Positions 16,960 to 27,183 of a stretch of DNA of 64,000 nt are shown here, in pieces. How positions within the stretch are numbered: the first letter of the stretch is position 1; every line of letters starts with the position of its first letter. The position numbers were made by a program, and so were the translations under genes. Under the pieces are notes generated by a model, which did no database searches, was not told where the DNA came from, and worked only from the letters and a program-made list of their open reading frames with translations. Location: assembly GCF_025947065.1 (NCBI RefSeq), contig NZ_CP109994.1, positions 806,001 through 870,000 on the forward strand, in the 5' to 3' direction. The DNA is from Flavobacterium sp. N1736 (GTDB lineage Bacteria > Bacteroidota > Bacteroidia > Flavobacteriales > Flavobacteriaceae).

Positions 16960-18240
16960 ATGAAACTTTGGGAAAAAGGAATTGCAACAGATAAACAAAT
17001 CGAACATTTCACTGTTGGAAACGATCGTGAACTCGATTTGGTTCTCGCAAAATATGATGCTTTAGGTTCAATCGCACACGCCAAAATGCTTGGACAAATT
17101 GGTTTGTTAACTTCAGAAGAAACCAATTCTTTAGTTGATGCTTTAAACGAAATTATTGCAGATATTGTAGTTGGAAATTTCGAAATCGAAGACAGTTTTG
17201 AAGACGTACATTCTAAAATAGAATATTTATTGACGGTAAAACTAGGCGATGCCGGAAAGAAAATCCACACCGCACGTTCTCGTAACGATCAGGTTTTAGT
17301 AGATGTTCATTTGTATTTAAAAGATGAATTGAAAGCAATAAAAGAACAAGTTAAAACATTATTTGATTTGTTAATGGAATCGGCAGAGAAACATCAAAAT
17401 GTTTTATTGCCGGGATATACACATTTACAAATCGCAATGCCATCATCGTTCGGAATGTGGTTTTCTGCTTATGCCGAAAGTTTTATTGATGATGTAACAA
17501 TGTTAAACGCAGCTTTAAAAATTGTAGATCAAAACCCGTTAGGATCTGCGGCAGGTTACGGAAGTTCTTTTCCAATCAACAGAACATTTACAACGCAGGA
17601 ATTAGGTTTTGAAACTTTAAAATTTAATGCCGTTGCAGCTCAAATGAGCCGTGGAAAAGCAGAGAAAACTGTAGCATTTGCCATGAGCAGTGTTGCCGCA
17701 ACTTTGTCAAAATTTGCAATGGATGTTTGTTTGTACATGAGCCAAAACTTTGATTTTATCAGTTTGCCGGCACACCTTACAACAGGTTCAAGCATTATGC
17801 CACACAAAAAAAATCCTGATGTTTTTGAATTAATCAGAGGAAAATGCAACAAAATTCAGGCGCTTCCATACGAAATCACGTTGATTACAAATAATTTGCC
17901 AAGCGGTTATCACAGAGATTTACAGCTTTTAAAAGAAGGTTTGTTTCCTGCGATTCAAAACCTGAAAGCATGTTTGGATATTGCGATTTTCTCCGTAAAA
18001 GATATTACCGTAAAAGACAATATTTTAAAAGATAAAAAATACGATTATTTGTTTACAGTAGATACTTTAAACGAAATGGTAGTTGCCGGAATGCCGTTTA
18101 GAGATGCTTACAAAGCTGTTGCAGAACAATTGGAAGCAGGAACTTATCAATCTCCAAAAGAAACAAAACATACGCACGAAGGCAGTATTAATAATTTATG
18201 CTTAAATGCAATTAAAGATAAAATGAAAGCAGCACTTTAA
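16960..18240 (+). CDS. argH: Argininosuccinate lyase
   Basis: A 426-residue enzyme of the fumarase/aspartase superfamily that splits argininosuccinate into arginine and fumarate. The superfamily signature GSSIMPHKKNPD (about residue 281) carries the catalytic serine, and HTARSRNDQV (about residue 103) is the substrate segment. Last gene of the cluster, followed 17 bases later by a strong terminator. Confidence 0.97.
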   Translation: MKLWEKGIATDKQIEHFTVGNDRELDLVLAKYDALGSIAHAKMLGQIGLLTSEETNSLVDALNEIIADIVVGNFEIEDSFEDVHSKIEYLLTVKLGDAGKKIHTARSRNDQVLVDVHLYLKDELKAIKEQVKTLFDLLMESAEKHQNVLLPGYTHLQIAMPSSFGMWFSAYAESFIDDVTMLNAALKIVDQNPLGSAAGYGSSFPINRTFTTQELGFETLKFNAVAAQMSRGKAEKTVAFAMSSVAATLSKFAMDVCLYMSQNFDFISLPAHLTTGSSIMPHKKNPDVFELIRGKCNKIQALPYEITLITNNLPSGYHRDLQLLKEGLFPAIQNLKACLDIAIFSVKDITVKDNILKDKKYDYLFTVDTLNEMVVAGMPFRDAYKAVAEQLEAGTYQSPKETKHTHEGSINNLCLNAIKDKMKAAL

Positions 18241-18256
18241 AACATTTTTCACTTAT

Positions 18257-18298
18257 AAAAAAAGCCGATTTGTAGTAAATACAAATCGGCTTTTTTTA
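18257..18298. terminator. Bidirectional terminator between argH and pectate lyase
   Basis: AAAAAAAGCCGATTTGTA pairs with TACAAATCGGCTTTTTTT with a short loop. A-rich and T-rich flanks let it serve both convergent genes. Confidence 0.92.
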
Positions 18299-18315
18299 TG
18301 CAATTTAAGCTCTAA

Positions 18316-19371
18316 TTAGCTTTTACAACCTGAAGATATAATTCCGGCAGAATTCACCTCAAGCGTAGCTCCGGCGCCACATGATTTATTGGCAACATAT
18401 TCTTCAACTTTTCCTAAAGGAATTGTTGTGTACGAATAGGTAGGTTTGTTTACTGTTGTACCAAAATCTGACGGACCTTTGCGGCAATGATCGAATACAA
18501 TTCCAACCGTTCCTCCATCTGTGCTGATATATTCTTTAAAAACTTTCTCGACTTTTGCAAAATCAGAACCTTCAACATAACAAGTTGAATTTTTAATTCC
18601 TCCGCCTAAACCAATAGCTAAAGTGCCGGATTCTGATGTGTTATAATAGCAATTTAAAATATGAATTTCGGCATTTCTGGCGCGAGGCATTCTTTGTTTA
18701 CAGCCATTTGCCCAATAACAATTTTTAAATGTAATGCTATAATGTCCATCGGCAGGGAAATCATTTTTGCCGGAACCGATTAAGTTACTGAAACTATGAT
18801 CATCAGCTCCTCCTGAACCTCCGGATTTTGGTGCTTTCAAATACGTAAATTTACACCATGAAATAGTAACATTGTCTGTTTTTCCTTTATTGTCAAAATT
18901 TCCGTCCTGACCATCCTGAAATTCACAATGATCGACCCATAAATTTGTGCAATCTGCTGTTAAATTATCCTGACCGTCAATATCATAAGAACCCGGACCA
19001 ATAAAAACCAGATTTCGTATAATTACATTATTAGAACCCGATTTTAAATATAAAATACCGGCTCCGGGATTAGATTGGTTTTCATTTACAAGTTTTGAGC
19101 CCGGTAAACCAATGATAGTTTTATTGGTTACGACTTCCTGAATTGGTTTTCCACTTGGAATCGTTATTATTCCGGATACCAAAATTACAGCTGGAGTATT
19201 TGATTTAATTTGTGCCGCTAAATCATCGTAAGAAGTAACAGTTACAGGAGCAGAAGTTCCGCCTCCGGTAGTTGCAGCACCAAATCCTTCGGGAGAATTC
19301 ATATAATAATTTTGTGCAGAAAGATTGGTTATGCTCAATAACAGAAAGAGCAGAAGAATGTTTTTTTTCAT
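18316..19371 (-). CDS. Secreted pectate lyase, PL1-like
   Basis: A 351-residue protein with signal peptide MKKNILLLFLLLSIT ending in LSAQ. The right-handed beta-helix repeats, the VIIRNLVFIGP segment, NLWVDHCEF (the WxDH motif of PL1 pectate lyases, about residue 145) and ADDHSFSNLIGSG fit polysaccharide lyase family 1. It would cleave polygalacturonate by beta-elimination outside the cell. No Por secretion-type C-terminal domain is seen. It stands alone, away from the carbohydrate genes at the right of the window, and is convergent with argH. Confidence 0.88.
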   Translation of the reverse strand: MKKNILLLFLLLSITNLSAQNYYMNSPEGFGAATTGGGTSAPVTVTSYDDLAAQIKSNTPAVILVSGIITIPSGKPIQEVVTNKTIIGLPGSKLVNENQSNPGAGILYLKSGSNNVIIRNLVFIGPGSYDIDGQDNLTADCTNLWVDHCEFQDGQDGNFDNKGKTDNVTISWCKFTYLKAPKSGGSGGADDHSFSNLIGSGKNDFPADGHYSITFKNCYWANGCKQRMPRARNAEIHILNCYYNTSESGTLAIGLGGGIKNSTCYVEGSDFAKVEKVFKEYISTDGGTVGIVFDHCRKGPSDFGTTVNKPTYSYTTIPLGKVEEYVANKSCGAGATLEVNSAGIISSGCKS

Positions 19372-19596
19372 TTTAAAACAGTTTTTTTGTGGTTTTTTGT
19401 TTAGATAGTTTTTTTATGTAATCGATTGCACGAATTTAAATTAATATAGTTTACAATCTATAATTTTAGCAAAATATTTATAATAGTTCTTAAATAATAA
19501 CAGATTTGCGAATGAGTTTAGTAAGTATTTTTTTATTTGATAAAATTTTATTCAATCAAAAAGACTATTTTTGATTTGTACGTTTAAATGTAAATT

Positions 19597-20595
19597 ATGA
19601 ATAAATTTGACGATCAGTCTACAAAATCCCTTTTAGAGAGAAATCTAATAACTGGGAATCAGTACCAGGAAATTACTTCGTATCGCAATCTCAATATTTT
19701 CTCGCTAAATGCAGAATTAAAATTATTCCTTTATTTATCAGTCTTATTATTTACGTCAGGAATCGGAATTTTAATTTACAAAAATATAGACACTATTGGT
19801 CATATCGCCATTCTATCTATATTGCTCGCAGTTATTGCGGTTTGCTTTTATTATTGTTTTAAAAATTCAAAAGGTTTTCAAAAATCAGAAACTACTTTTG
19901 AGCATCCTGTTTTAGAATATTTGGTCTTATTGGCGAATATTCTAACGTGTATTTTTATTGGTTATTTACAATTTCAATACAAGCCTTTTGGAACTCATTA
20001 TGGTTTGGCAACTTTAATTCCAACTTTGGTCAGTTTCTTTTGTGCATATTATTTTGATAACAAAAGTGTTTTAACAATTGCTGTAACTGGTTTAGCAGCC
20101 TATGTAGGGCTTTCTGTAACGCCTCAGGATTTGCTAAATAATAATAATTTTTATGCAGATCAAAGCCTCAGTTATTCAGCCATAATGTTAGGAGGTTTAC
20201 TTATTTTATGGACGATTTATAGCACAAAAATTCAGCTAAAAACACATTTTAATATTATCTATCTAACATTTGCATTGCATATCATCAGCATTGCAGCCAT
20301 AAGTAATTTAATTAGTGATTATACCGGCACCTGGCCAGTTTTTCTGGGTATTCTCGCAGGATCTTCTTACTACTTTTATAAAATTAGTCATCAATTGAGA
20401 GCAATTTCATTGTACGTTTTTATGATTTTGTATGCGTATATAGGTTTTAATATTGTTATGTTTCGACTTTTTGAATCAGTTGACTTTTCAGATATCTGGA
20501 TGTTATTTGTTTTAATGATGCCGGCTTATTTTATTGGCTCCATAATATTATTTATTAAACTGATTAAAAATTTCAATAAAGAAACAGCGGAATGA
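19597..20595 (+). CDS. DUF2157-like multi-pass membrane protein
   Basis: A 332-residue protein with a soluble N-terminal segment of about 45 residues that includes LLERNLITGNQYQEI, resembling the N-terminal part of DUF2157 proteins, followed by about nine hydrophobic helices. Its last four bases overlap the start of the next gene (ATGA), so the two are translated together. A TATTTTTG element at 19566-19573 may be the -7 box. Its function is unknown; the pairing with another DUF2157-like protein suggests a complex. Confidence 0.72.
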   Translation: MNKFDDQSTKSLLERNLITGNQYQEITSYRNLNIFSLNAELKLFLYLSVLLFTSGIGILIYKNIDTIGHIAILSILLAVIAVCFYYCFKNSKGFQKSETTFEHPVLEYLVLLANILTCIFIGYLQFQYKPFGTHYGLATLIPTLVSFFCAYYFDNKSVLTIAVTGLAAYVGLSVTPQDLLNNNNFYADQSLSYSAIMLGGLLILWTIYSTKIQLKTHFNIIYLTFALHIISIAAISNLISDYTGTWPVFLGILAGSSYYFYKISHQLRAISLYVFMILYAYIGFNIVMFRLFESVDFSDIWMLFVLMMPAYFIGSIILFIKLIKNFNKETAE

Positions 20596-21758
20596 TTATA
20601 CATGATAAAAAAATATTAAAAGACATCGCTTTACTTGAAGAAGCTAATTCTTTGCAAAAGGCAGGTTTTATTAGTAAAGAACAAAGAGATTTAATTAAAA
20701 AAGAGTTGTCTGATTTTAAAACTCAAAACAATATTTTAATTCGTTTAGGCTTCTTTTTGTTAGGATCGTTTTTGTATTCCTCCATTTGCGGTACTGTTTC
20801 CTTAATAGGATTGAGTGGTATATCAGAGAGTTATTTCCAAATTTTCTTTTACATTTTTGGAGCAATAGGTTTTGCCGGGTCAGAAGTTTTAGCCAATCAA
20901 AAATATCATAATCATGGTCTTGATGATGCTTTTATTTTGGGCGTTATTTTAAATATTGGTATTGCCGTAGCGATTACAACTGACGGGTACGAATTAATAA
21001 TTGCCGCTTTTGTTGCAGTTGTTTCCTTTTTAATGTACAGGAGATATTTACACTTGCCTTCAATGCTGGTTTTTTGTCTGGCATCTTCGGCATTTTTATT
21101 TTACGGAATGTTTGAATTTGGCACTATCGGAAAGACAATTTTGCCTTTTACAGCGATGTTATTTGCAGCAGGTTTTTATTTTTTTACTAAAAACAGCATC
21201 CAAAAATTAACCGAAAGCTATTATTATAATGGTCTTTTGTTGGCAAATAGTTTCTGTTTGATCTTATTTTATCTGTCTTGTAATTATTTAATAGTAAGAG
21301 AACTTTCTGCAGCACTTTTAGGAAACGAGGTTCTTCCTGGACAAGATATTCCGTTTGCTGTTTTCTTCTATGCTTTCACATTAATTGTTCCGGTTATTTA
21401 TTTGTTACAGGCTTTAAGAACAAAAGACAGAATCATGCTTTGGATAAGTTTTTTAGCGGTTGCCTTTTCAATTTATACAATACGATTTTATTATTCTGTT
21501 TTACCAATAGAAATAGCGCTGACTTTAGGCGGATTAGTTTTGTTTGCAATAGCTTATTTTTCGATTAAAAAAATAAAAGACAAAGAAACCGGATTGACTT
21601 TTAAACCGGATAGAATCAATAATTCGAACACTATTTTAAATGCAGAAGCTTTAATTGTGGCCTCAGCTTTTGGTTTAAAACCAGAAGTAAAAGCAGAATC
21701 TCCAATGGATTTTGGAGGAGGAGGTTTTAGCGGAGGAGGTTCAGAAGGAACTTTCTAG
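20592..21758 (+). CDS. Multi-pass membrane protein with Gly-rich C-terminus
   Basis: A 388-residue protein built like the gene before it: a soluble N-terminus with LLEEANSLQKAGFISKEQ, then about ten transmembrane helices, then a cytoplasmic or periplasmic tail ending FGGGGFSGGGSEGTF. Gly-rich ends of this kind are seen in TPM-domain/YgcG-type membrane proteins of Bacteroidota, although no TPM domain is present. The function is unknown. Starts by a four-base overlap with the upstream gene. Confidence 0.7.
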   Translation: MIIHDKKILKDIALLEEANSLQKAGFISKEQRDLIKKELSDFKTQNNILIRLGFFLLGSFLYSSICGTVSLIGLSGISESYFQIFFYIFGAIGFAGSEVLANQKYHNHGLDDAFILGVILNIGIAVAITTDGYELIIAAFVAVVSFLMYRRYLHLPSMLVFCLASSAFLFYGMFEFGTIGKTILPFTAMLFAAGFYFFTKNSIQKLTESYYYNGLLLANSFCLILFYLSCNYLIVRELSAALLGNEVLPGQDIPFAVFFYAFTLIVPVIYLLQALRTKDRIMLWISFLAVAFSIYTIRFYYSVLPIEIALTLGGLVLFAIAYFSIKKIKDKETGLTFKPDRINNSNTILNAEALIVASAFGLKPEVKAESPMDFGGGGFSGGGSEGTF

Positions 21759-21761
21759 TTT

Positions 21762-21926
21762 TGTAAAAAGTAAGGTGAGATGTAAAAAAGTAAAAGGTGA
21801 GATGTAAAAAAGTAAAAAGTGAGATGTAGTTCTATTTAATCTACATCTCACCTTTTACAAAAATCATTTTACACAAAATCATTTTACAAAAAGTCATTTT
21901 ACAAAAAGTCATTTTACAAGGAAAAA
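21762..21926. repeat. Direct and inverted repeats of AAAAGTGAGATGTA
   Basis: Three direct copies of a GTGAGATGTA unit joined by AAAAAAGTAAAA are answered by one inverted CTACATCTCACCTTTTACA, then by four direct copies of an AAATCATTTTACA-like unit. It lies between convergent genes and may terminate transcription from both sides. Confidence 0.8.
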
Positions 21927-22316
21927 CTAAACTTTATCCTTCAAAGCAATTGCATCAATATCGCTGTGCGAAACATTGTAAACTGCTTTTCCGTTTTTGA
22001 TTAAAATTAATTGTGGAGATTCGTGATATACATTGAATCTTTGAGCAATTTCATTTGAAATATCTCTGTGTTCGATTAAATCTAAGAAATAGGCATCAAC
22101 AGTTTCATTTAAATCATATTCACGCTCAAATTGCTTCAAAGCCATACGGCTAATACTGCATCTTGTACTATGTTTGAAAATTACAACTGGTTTTTCATTT
22201 GATATTGCTTCAATTTCCTGCAACTGTAATATATCTGTTAATTCTGTCCAATTTATATTGCTTTTAGGAGAATCTGTATTCTCTGAACTTCCGAAGATTG
22301 AATTTAAAAAACTCAT
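21927..22316 (-). CDS. ytxJ: Bacillithiol-system thioredoxin-like protein YtxJ
   Basis: A 129-residue thioredoxin-fold protein. The motif VIFKHSTRCSIS (about residues 45-56) with a single active cysteine is characteristic of YtxJ, proposed to act on bacillithiolated proteins. The conserved cis-proline region HESPQLILI follows at about residue 98. No signal peptide, so cytoplasmic. A single gene with its own upstream region; it suggests that the organism uses bacillithiol as its thiol, a common trait in Bacteroidota. Confidence 0.87.
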   Translation of the reverse strand: MSFLNSIFGSSENTDSPKSNINWTELTDILQLQEIEAISNEKPVVIFKHSTRCSISRMALKQFEREYDLNETVDAYFLDLIEHRDISNEIAQRFNVYHESPQLILIKNGKAVYNVSHSDIDAIALKDKV

Positions 22317-22524
22317 ATTTGACTTGTTTTATGACTTTTTGACGTTAAAAATTAGCTAAAAAGCTGTTTTAAACGCCATTTTGTCTGTAATTTTAATGTG
22401 GAATATATTTTGAAATATGGAAGCAAAGTTAGCGTATTTAAAGTGAAAATTTAATGCAATAAATTCTAATTTTAATGTTATCGAATATTTTAAAAATAAA
22501 AATCAATCCTAAATCGTACAAAAT

Positions 22525-25131
22525 ATGAACATAAATAAATTTACAACTAAATCGCAGGAAGCCATTCAGCTATCACAGCAATTGGCACAACGCAACGGAC
22601 AGCAGCAAATAGAAAACGAGCACATTTTTAAGGCTATTTTTGAAGTTGATGAAAATGTAGCGCCATTTATTTTGAAAAAAATGAACGTAAATGTTCCGTT
22701 GTTTTTACAAATATTAGACAGCACAATTCAGAGTTTTCCAAAAGTATCAGGAGGCGATATCGTACTTTCCAGAGATGCAAATAAAGCGTTGAATGAAGCG
22801 GAGATTATTGCTCAAAAAATGAACGACGAATATGTTTCGATCGAACATTTAATTTTGGCAATTTTTGATTCAAAAAGTAAAGTTGCCCAAATTTTAAAAG
22901 ATCAAGGCGTTACCGGAAAAGGTTTAAAAGCCACAATCGAAGAACTTAGAAAAGGCGAAAGAGTAACTTCCGCTTCGGCAGAAGAAACCTATAACGCATT
23001 AAATAAATACGCCAAAAACCTAAACGAATTAGCAAGAACAGGAAAACTGGATCCGGTTATTGGGCGTGATGAAGAAATTCGCCGTGTATTGCAAATCCTG
23101 ACACGCCGAACTAAAAATAACCCAATGTTAGTGGGTGAGCCCGGAGTTGGTAAAACAGCAATTGCCGAAGGTTTGGCGCACAGAATTGTAGATGGTGATG
23201 TGCCGGAAAACTTAAAAGATAAAATTGTTTTCTCGCTGGATATGGGAGCACTGATTGCTGGAGCAAAATATAAAGGAGAATTCGAAGAACGTTTGAAATC
23301 GGTTGTAAAAGAAGTTACCGCTGCCGAAGGTGATATCGTATTATTTATTGATGAAATTCACACACTTGTTGGCGCAGGCGGAGGTGAAGGCGCAATGGAT
23401 GCGGCAAATATTTTGAAACCGGCTTTGGCTCGTGGAGAATTACGAGCTATTGGCGCAACAACTTTAGATGAATATCAAAAATATTTTGAAAAAGATAAAG
23501 CGTTAGAACGTCGTTTTCAAAAGGTGATGGTTGATGAACCGGATACTGAAAGTGCTATTTCGATTTTACGAGGAATCAAGGAAAAATACGAAACACATCA
23601 TAAAGTTCAAATAAAAGATGAAGCGATTATTGCTGCTGTAGAACTTTCTCAGCGTTATATTACAAATCGTTTTCTACCGGATAAAGCGATTGATTTGATG
23701 GATGAAGCGGCTTCTAAATTACGTATGGAAATCAATTCAAAACCAGAAGAATTAGATGTTTTAGATCGTAAAATCATGCAGCTTGAAATTGAAATTGAAG
23801 CCATTAAACGTGAAAAAGAAGAGAGCAAACTCAAAATCTTACACATGGATTTGGCTAATTTGAAGGAAGAACGCAACGAAATCTACACTAAATGGAAATC
23901 GGAAAAAGACGTTGTCGACGGAATTCAGGCTGTAAAATTAGAAATTGAAGATTTTAAATACGAAGCAGAACGCGCAGAACGTGATGGTGATTACGGAAAA
24001 GTAGCAGAGATTCGTTACGGAAAAATAAAAGAAGCACAGGAACGTCTTGATGTTTTACAAAAACAATTACAAGAATATCAATCAGGAACTTCCTTAATTA
24101 AAGAAGAAGTTACCCGCGAAGATATTGCAGAAGTTGTGGCAAAATGGACAGGAATTCCGGTTATGAAAATGCTTCAGACTGAGAGAGAAAAACTGCTTCA
24201 TCTGGAAGAAGAATTGCATAGAAGAGTAGTAGGTCAGGAAGAAGCAATTGAAGCCGTGAGTGATGCCGTTCGCAGAAGCCGCGCCGGTTTGCAGGATATG
24301 AAAAAACCGGTTGGAACATTCTTATTTTTAGGAACAACCGGAGTTGGTAAAACAGAACTTGCAAAAGCATTGGCGGAATATCTTTTTGATGATGAAAATG
24401 CGATGACACGTATCGATATGAGTGAATATCAGGAACGCCACAGTGTGAGCCGTTTAGTTGGTGCGCCTCCGGGATATGTGGGTTATGATGAAGGCGGACA
24501 ATTGACGGAAGCTGTGCGAAGAAAACCGTATTCTGTTATTTTGTTAGACGAGATCGAAAAAGCGCATCCGGATACTTTTAATATTTTATTGCAGGTTTTG
24601 GATGAAGGACGATTGACAGATAATAAAGGTCGTTTAGCCGATTTTAAAAACACAATTATCATCATGACTTCTAATATGGGAAGTCAGATTATACAAGAGA
24701 AATTTGAAAATTTAAAAGGAGGAATCGAAGCCGCAACAGAAGCTGCCAAAGTAGAAGTTTTAGGATTATTGAAACAAACCGTTCGTCCGGAATTTATAAA
24801 TCGTATTGACGAAATCGTAATGTTTACGCCATTAACAGTCGATAATATTTCGCGAATTGTAAGCTTACAGCTTAAAAGTGTCAGCAAAATGCTTGCTTTA
24901 CAAGGTATTACATTAGATGCAACTCCTGAGGGAATCAAATATCTTTCAGATAAAGGGTATGATCCTGAGTTTGGTGCAAGACCTGTAAAACGTGTTATAC
25001 AGCGTGAGGTTTTAAATCAATTGTCTAAAGAAATTTTGGCAGGAAAGATAGCAACAGACAGTATTATCTTAATTGATGCCTTTGATGGAAATCTGGTTTT
25101 TAGAAATCAAACACCAGAATTAGCAAAATAA
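22525..25131 (+). CDS. clpB: ATP-dependent disaggregase ClpB
   Basis: An 868-residue Hsp100 chaperone that extracts proteins from aggregates together with DnaK. In order: N-domain (1-145), first AAA+ domain with Walker A GEPGVGKT at 204-211, a long coiled-coil middle domain (about 395-525) that marks ClpB rather than ClpA or ClpC, and second AAA+ domain with GTTGVGKT at 603-610. No ClpP-binding loop was noticed. A single gene ending in a hairpin terminator. No heat-shock operator (CIRCE) was seen upstream. Confidence 0.97.
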   Translation: MNINKFTTKSQEAIQLSQQLAQRNGQQQIENEHIFKAIFEVDENVAPFILKKMNVNVPLFLQILDSTIQSFPKVSGGDIVLSRDANKALNEAEIIAQKMNDEYVSIEHLILAIFDSKSKVAQILKDQGVTGKGLKATIEELRKGERVTSASAEETYNALNKYAKNLNELARTGKLDPVIGRDEEIRRVLQILTRRTKNNPMLVGEPGVGKTAIAEGLAHRIVDGDVPENLKDKIVFSLDMGALIAGAKYKGEFEERLKSVVKEVTAAEGDIVLFIDEIHTLVGAGGGEGAMDAANILKPALARGELRAIGATTLDEYQKYFEKDKALERRFQKVMVDEPDTESAISILRGIKEKYETHHKVQIKDEAIIAAVELSQRYITNRFLPDKAIDLMDEAASKLRMEINSKPEELDVLDRKIMQLEIEIEAIKREKEESKLKILHMDLANLKEERNEIYTKWKSEKDVVDGIQAVKLEIEDFKYEAERAERDGDYGKVAEIRYGKIKEAQERLDVLQKQLQEYQSGTSLIKEEVTREDIAEVVAKWTGIPVMKMLQTEREKLLHLEEELHRRVVGQEEAIEAVSDAVRRSRAGLQDMKKPVGTFLFLGTTGVGKTELAKALAEYLFDDENAMTRIDMSEYQERHSVSRLVGAPPGYVGYDEGGQLTEAVRRKPYSVILLDEIEKAHPDTFNILLQVLDEGRLTDNKGRLADFKNTIIIMTSNMGSQIIQEKFENLKGGIEAATEAAKVEVLGLLKQTVRPEFINRIDEIVMFTPLTVDNISRIVSLQLKSVSKMLALQGITLDATPEGIKYLSDKGYDPEFGARPVKRVIQREVLNQLSKEILAGKIATDSIILIDAFDGNLVFRNQTPELAK

Positions 25132-25151
25132 TTTGTTATATTTCAATGTTA

Positions 25152-25184
25152 ATAAAACACCGGCAGCAATGTTGGTGTTTTTTT
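25152..25184 (+). terminator. Terminator after clpB
   Basis: AAAACACC and TGGTGTTTTTTT pair across an 11-base loop followed by a T-run. Confidence 0.7.
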
Positions 25185-25286
25185 GAATAAAATTCAAACC
25201 GTGAATAATGAAACTTTTTTTAAAATTCATATAAATAAAATCTCTTTTTGAATTGTGATATTTACAATAACTTAAAACAAAATATT

Positions 25287-25409
25287 ATGAACAACTTATT
25301 TAGAGGATTATTGGCAGGTTATGGTGCAAAAAAATTAGGAGGCGGATGCTTTGGAACAATTTTAGTTTTTATTATTATTTGGGTGCTTTTAGGTCAGTGC
25401 AGCCGTTAA
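25287..25409 (+). CDS. Small 40-residue membrane protein
   Basis: A 40-codon frame starting MNNLFRGLLAGYGAKK, with a GGGCFG turn and one strongly hydrophobic helix (about residues 22-36) before GQCSR. The composition is protein-like and the spacing from clpB and the next gene suits a real gene. The function is unknown. It could be co-transcribed with the DUF808 gene 81 bases downstream. Confidence 0.55.
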   Translation: MNNLFRGLLAGYGAKKLGGGCFGTILVFIIIWVLLGQCSR

Positions 25410-25490
25410 TTTGTAGGAATTAATTAAATAAAAAAGTGTTAGATTCGCATAACCAAATTTTTTGGGAATAATACTAAAATTTAAATTATA

Positions 25491-26381
25491 ATGGCATCAG
25501 GTTTTTTCGTACTATTAGACGATATAGCAGCAATTATGGATGATGTTGCGGTGATGAGCAAAATTGCAGCAAAAAAAACAGCAGGTATTTTAGGCGATGA
25601 TTTAGCCGTAAATGCAGAAAAAGCTTCAGGATTTGCCTCATCCAGAGAACTTCCTGTATTGTGGGCAATTAGTAAAGGTTCGCTTCTTAACAAAATAATT
25701 ATTTTGCCGATCGCCTTTTTATTAAGTGCATTTTTTCCTGTTGCAATCATTGTAATTTTAGTTCTGGGCGGACTTTTCTTAGCGTACGAAGGAGCAGAGA
25801 AAATCTACGAATTTATATTTCCCCATAACCACGAAGAATCAGAAGGAATAACTGATGAAGTTTTAACAGAAGAACAAATTCTTGAAGTTGAAAAAGGAAA
25901 AGTAAAATCAGCCATCGTAACCGATTTTATCTTATCAGTTGAAATAGTAATTATCGCATTAGGAACCGTAATTGGAAAACCAATTTTACAGCAAATTGTT
26001 GTTGTATCGATAATTGCCGTAATTGCAACTGTAGGTGTTTATGGTATCGTAGCGCTTATTGTACGAATGGATGAAGCTGGTTTTAAGCTTATTCAAATTA
26101 GTAAAAAAGAAAAAAGTATATCAAAGTTTATTGGTAATATACTTGTAAAAGCCCTTCCGTTAGTGATAAAAGCTTTAACCGTAATTGGTACGATCGCTTT
26201 ACTTTTAGTTGCCGGAGGTATATTTGTACACTATATTCCATTTTTTCATCATTTAGTACCCCAAATCAATCTTCCTTTGATTATAAAAGAATTCGTAATA
26301 GGTTTGGTTTTAGGGTTTCTAGTTTTAGGAGTTATAAATCTTTTTAAAATAATTTTCAAAAAGAGAGAAGTGGCAAAATAG
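25491..26381 (+). CDS. DUF808 family inner-membrane protein (YedI-like)
   Basis: A 296-residue protein opening with ASGFFVLLDDIAAIMDDVAVM, the recognisable start of DUF808, followed by an amphipathic helix and about six transmembrane helices. A charged stretch NHEESEGITDEV lies near residue 115 between helices 2 and 3. The function of the family is unknown. No partner gene is obvious apart from the small membrane protein upstream. Confidence 0.87.
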   Translation: MASGFFVLLDDIAAIMDDVAVMSKIAAKKTAGILGDDLAVNAEKASGFASSRELPVLWAISKGSLLNKIIILPIAFLLSAFFPVAIIVILVLGGLFLAYEGAEKIYEFIFPHNHEESEGITDEVLTEEQILEVEKGKVKSAIVTDFILSVEIVIIALGTVIGKPILQQIVVVSIIAVIATVGVYGIVALIVRMDEAGFKLIQISKKEKSISKFIGNILVKALPLVIKALTVIGTIALLLVAGGIFVHYIPFFHHLVPQINLPLIIKEFVIGLVLGFLVLGVINLFKIIFKKREVAK

Positions 26382-26505
26382 TTGATAATCTAAAGTGTTG
26401 ATTATTGGTGTTTTATTGTTAAAATTTAAATTTTTAACAATTTTTTCAGGCAACCAAAACAACTTATTACTATCTATGTAAAAAATAAGAACAAATAAAA
26501 TACCT

Positions 26506-26919
26506 ATGAAAAGATTCAAATTACAATCAATTGCGTTAATAGTTTTCTTTGTAACTATATTAAGCTCATGCAGCAGTGATAACGATAATCCGGAAGCTCC
26601 AACTGTTGTATATAAAAGCGCTTTCGCCACTGAGGTAACCGGTCCTACAACTGGAAAAGTGGGTCAGGAACTTACTTATTCTATAGGATTTACAGTAGAA
26701 AATGGTTGTGGAGAATTTAATAGATTTACTGATGTAGAATTCAATAAACTATCAGGTTTTCAAATCGAAGCAAAATATCCTGTAGCAACTTGTACACGAC
26801 TTGAACCACAGACTATCCGAACGTTATATAAAATTAAACCAACAACAAAAGGTACTTTCTATTTAAGAATTGCAAAGTCAGAGACTGAATATATTTCTAC
26901 AACAGTTGTTATTGACTAG
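26506..26919 (+). CDS. Small lipoprotein of unknown function
   Basis: A 137-residue protein with a lipoprotein signal ending in ILSSC (lipidated Cys22) and an Asp/Asn-rich linker SSDNDNPE typical of Bacteroidota surface lipoproteins. The mature part looks like a single beta-sandwich domain with two cysteines (in NGCGEF and ATCTRL) that could form a disulfide. No family recognised. Single gene ended by a strong terminator. Confidence 0.75.
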   Translation: MKRFKLQSIALIVFFVTILSSCSSDNDNPEAPTVVYKSAFATEVTGPTTGKVGQELTYSIGFTVENGCGEFNRFTDVEFNKLSGFQIEAKYPVATCTRLEPQTIRTLYKIKPTTKGTFYLRIAKSETEYISTTVVID

Positions 26920-26954
26920 TTTTTTAGATCAATAAACAACTTTTTATACATTTT

Positions 26955-26997
26955 AAACCGTTCTGTAAATTATTTACAGAACGGTTTTTTATTTTTT
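26955..26997 (+). terminator. Terminator after the lipoprotein gene
   Basis: AACCGTTCTGTAAAT pairs with ATTTACAGAACGGTT and is followed by T-rich sequence. Confidence 0.9.
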
Positions 26998-27030
26998 AGA
27001 AGCAGAAGATCCGGTTTTTATAGAACATCA

Positions 27031-27100
27031 GTCCCGCTATCCGCTAAATCTTTTCCTTGTTAAAGAAACAAGAAAAAGGATATCGCTGCTATCGGGGCTA
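27031..27100 (-). repeat. Hairpin repeat family, copy 2 (CCCGCTATCC type)
   Basis: TCCCGCTATCCG ... CTGCTATCGGGGCTA encloses CTTTTCCTTGT, loop TAAAGAA, ACAAGAAAAAGG. Compared with copy 1 the stem tip changes from CTGGC/GCCAG to CTTGT/ACAAG, two paired substitutions that keep base pairing. Confidence 0.85.
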
Positions 27101-27183
27101 GAGGAGAGGTTTAGTTTTTATAAGATTAAAAAAAATATTTAAAAGCAAATAAGTATCTTTGAAAGAATAAAATAAGTATAATT

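Noticed and set aside
22317..22524. Search for a CIRCE or heat-shock element before clpB
   Set aside because: No nine-base inverted repeat of the CIRCE type or clear alternative sigma promoter was visible.
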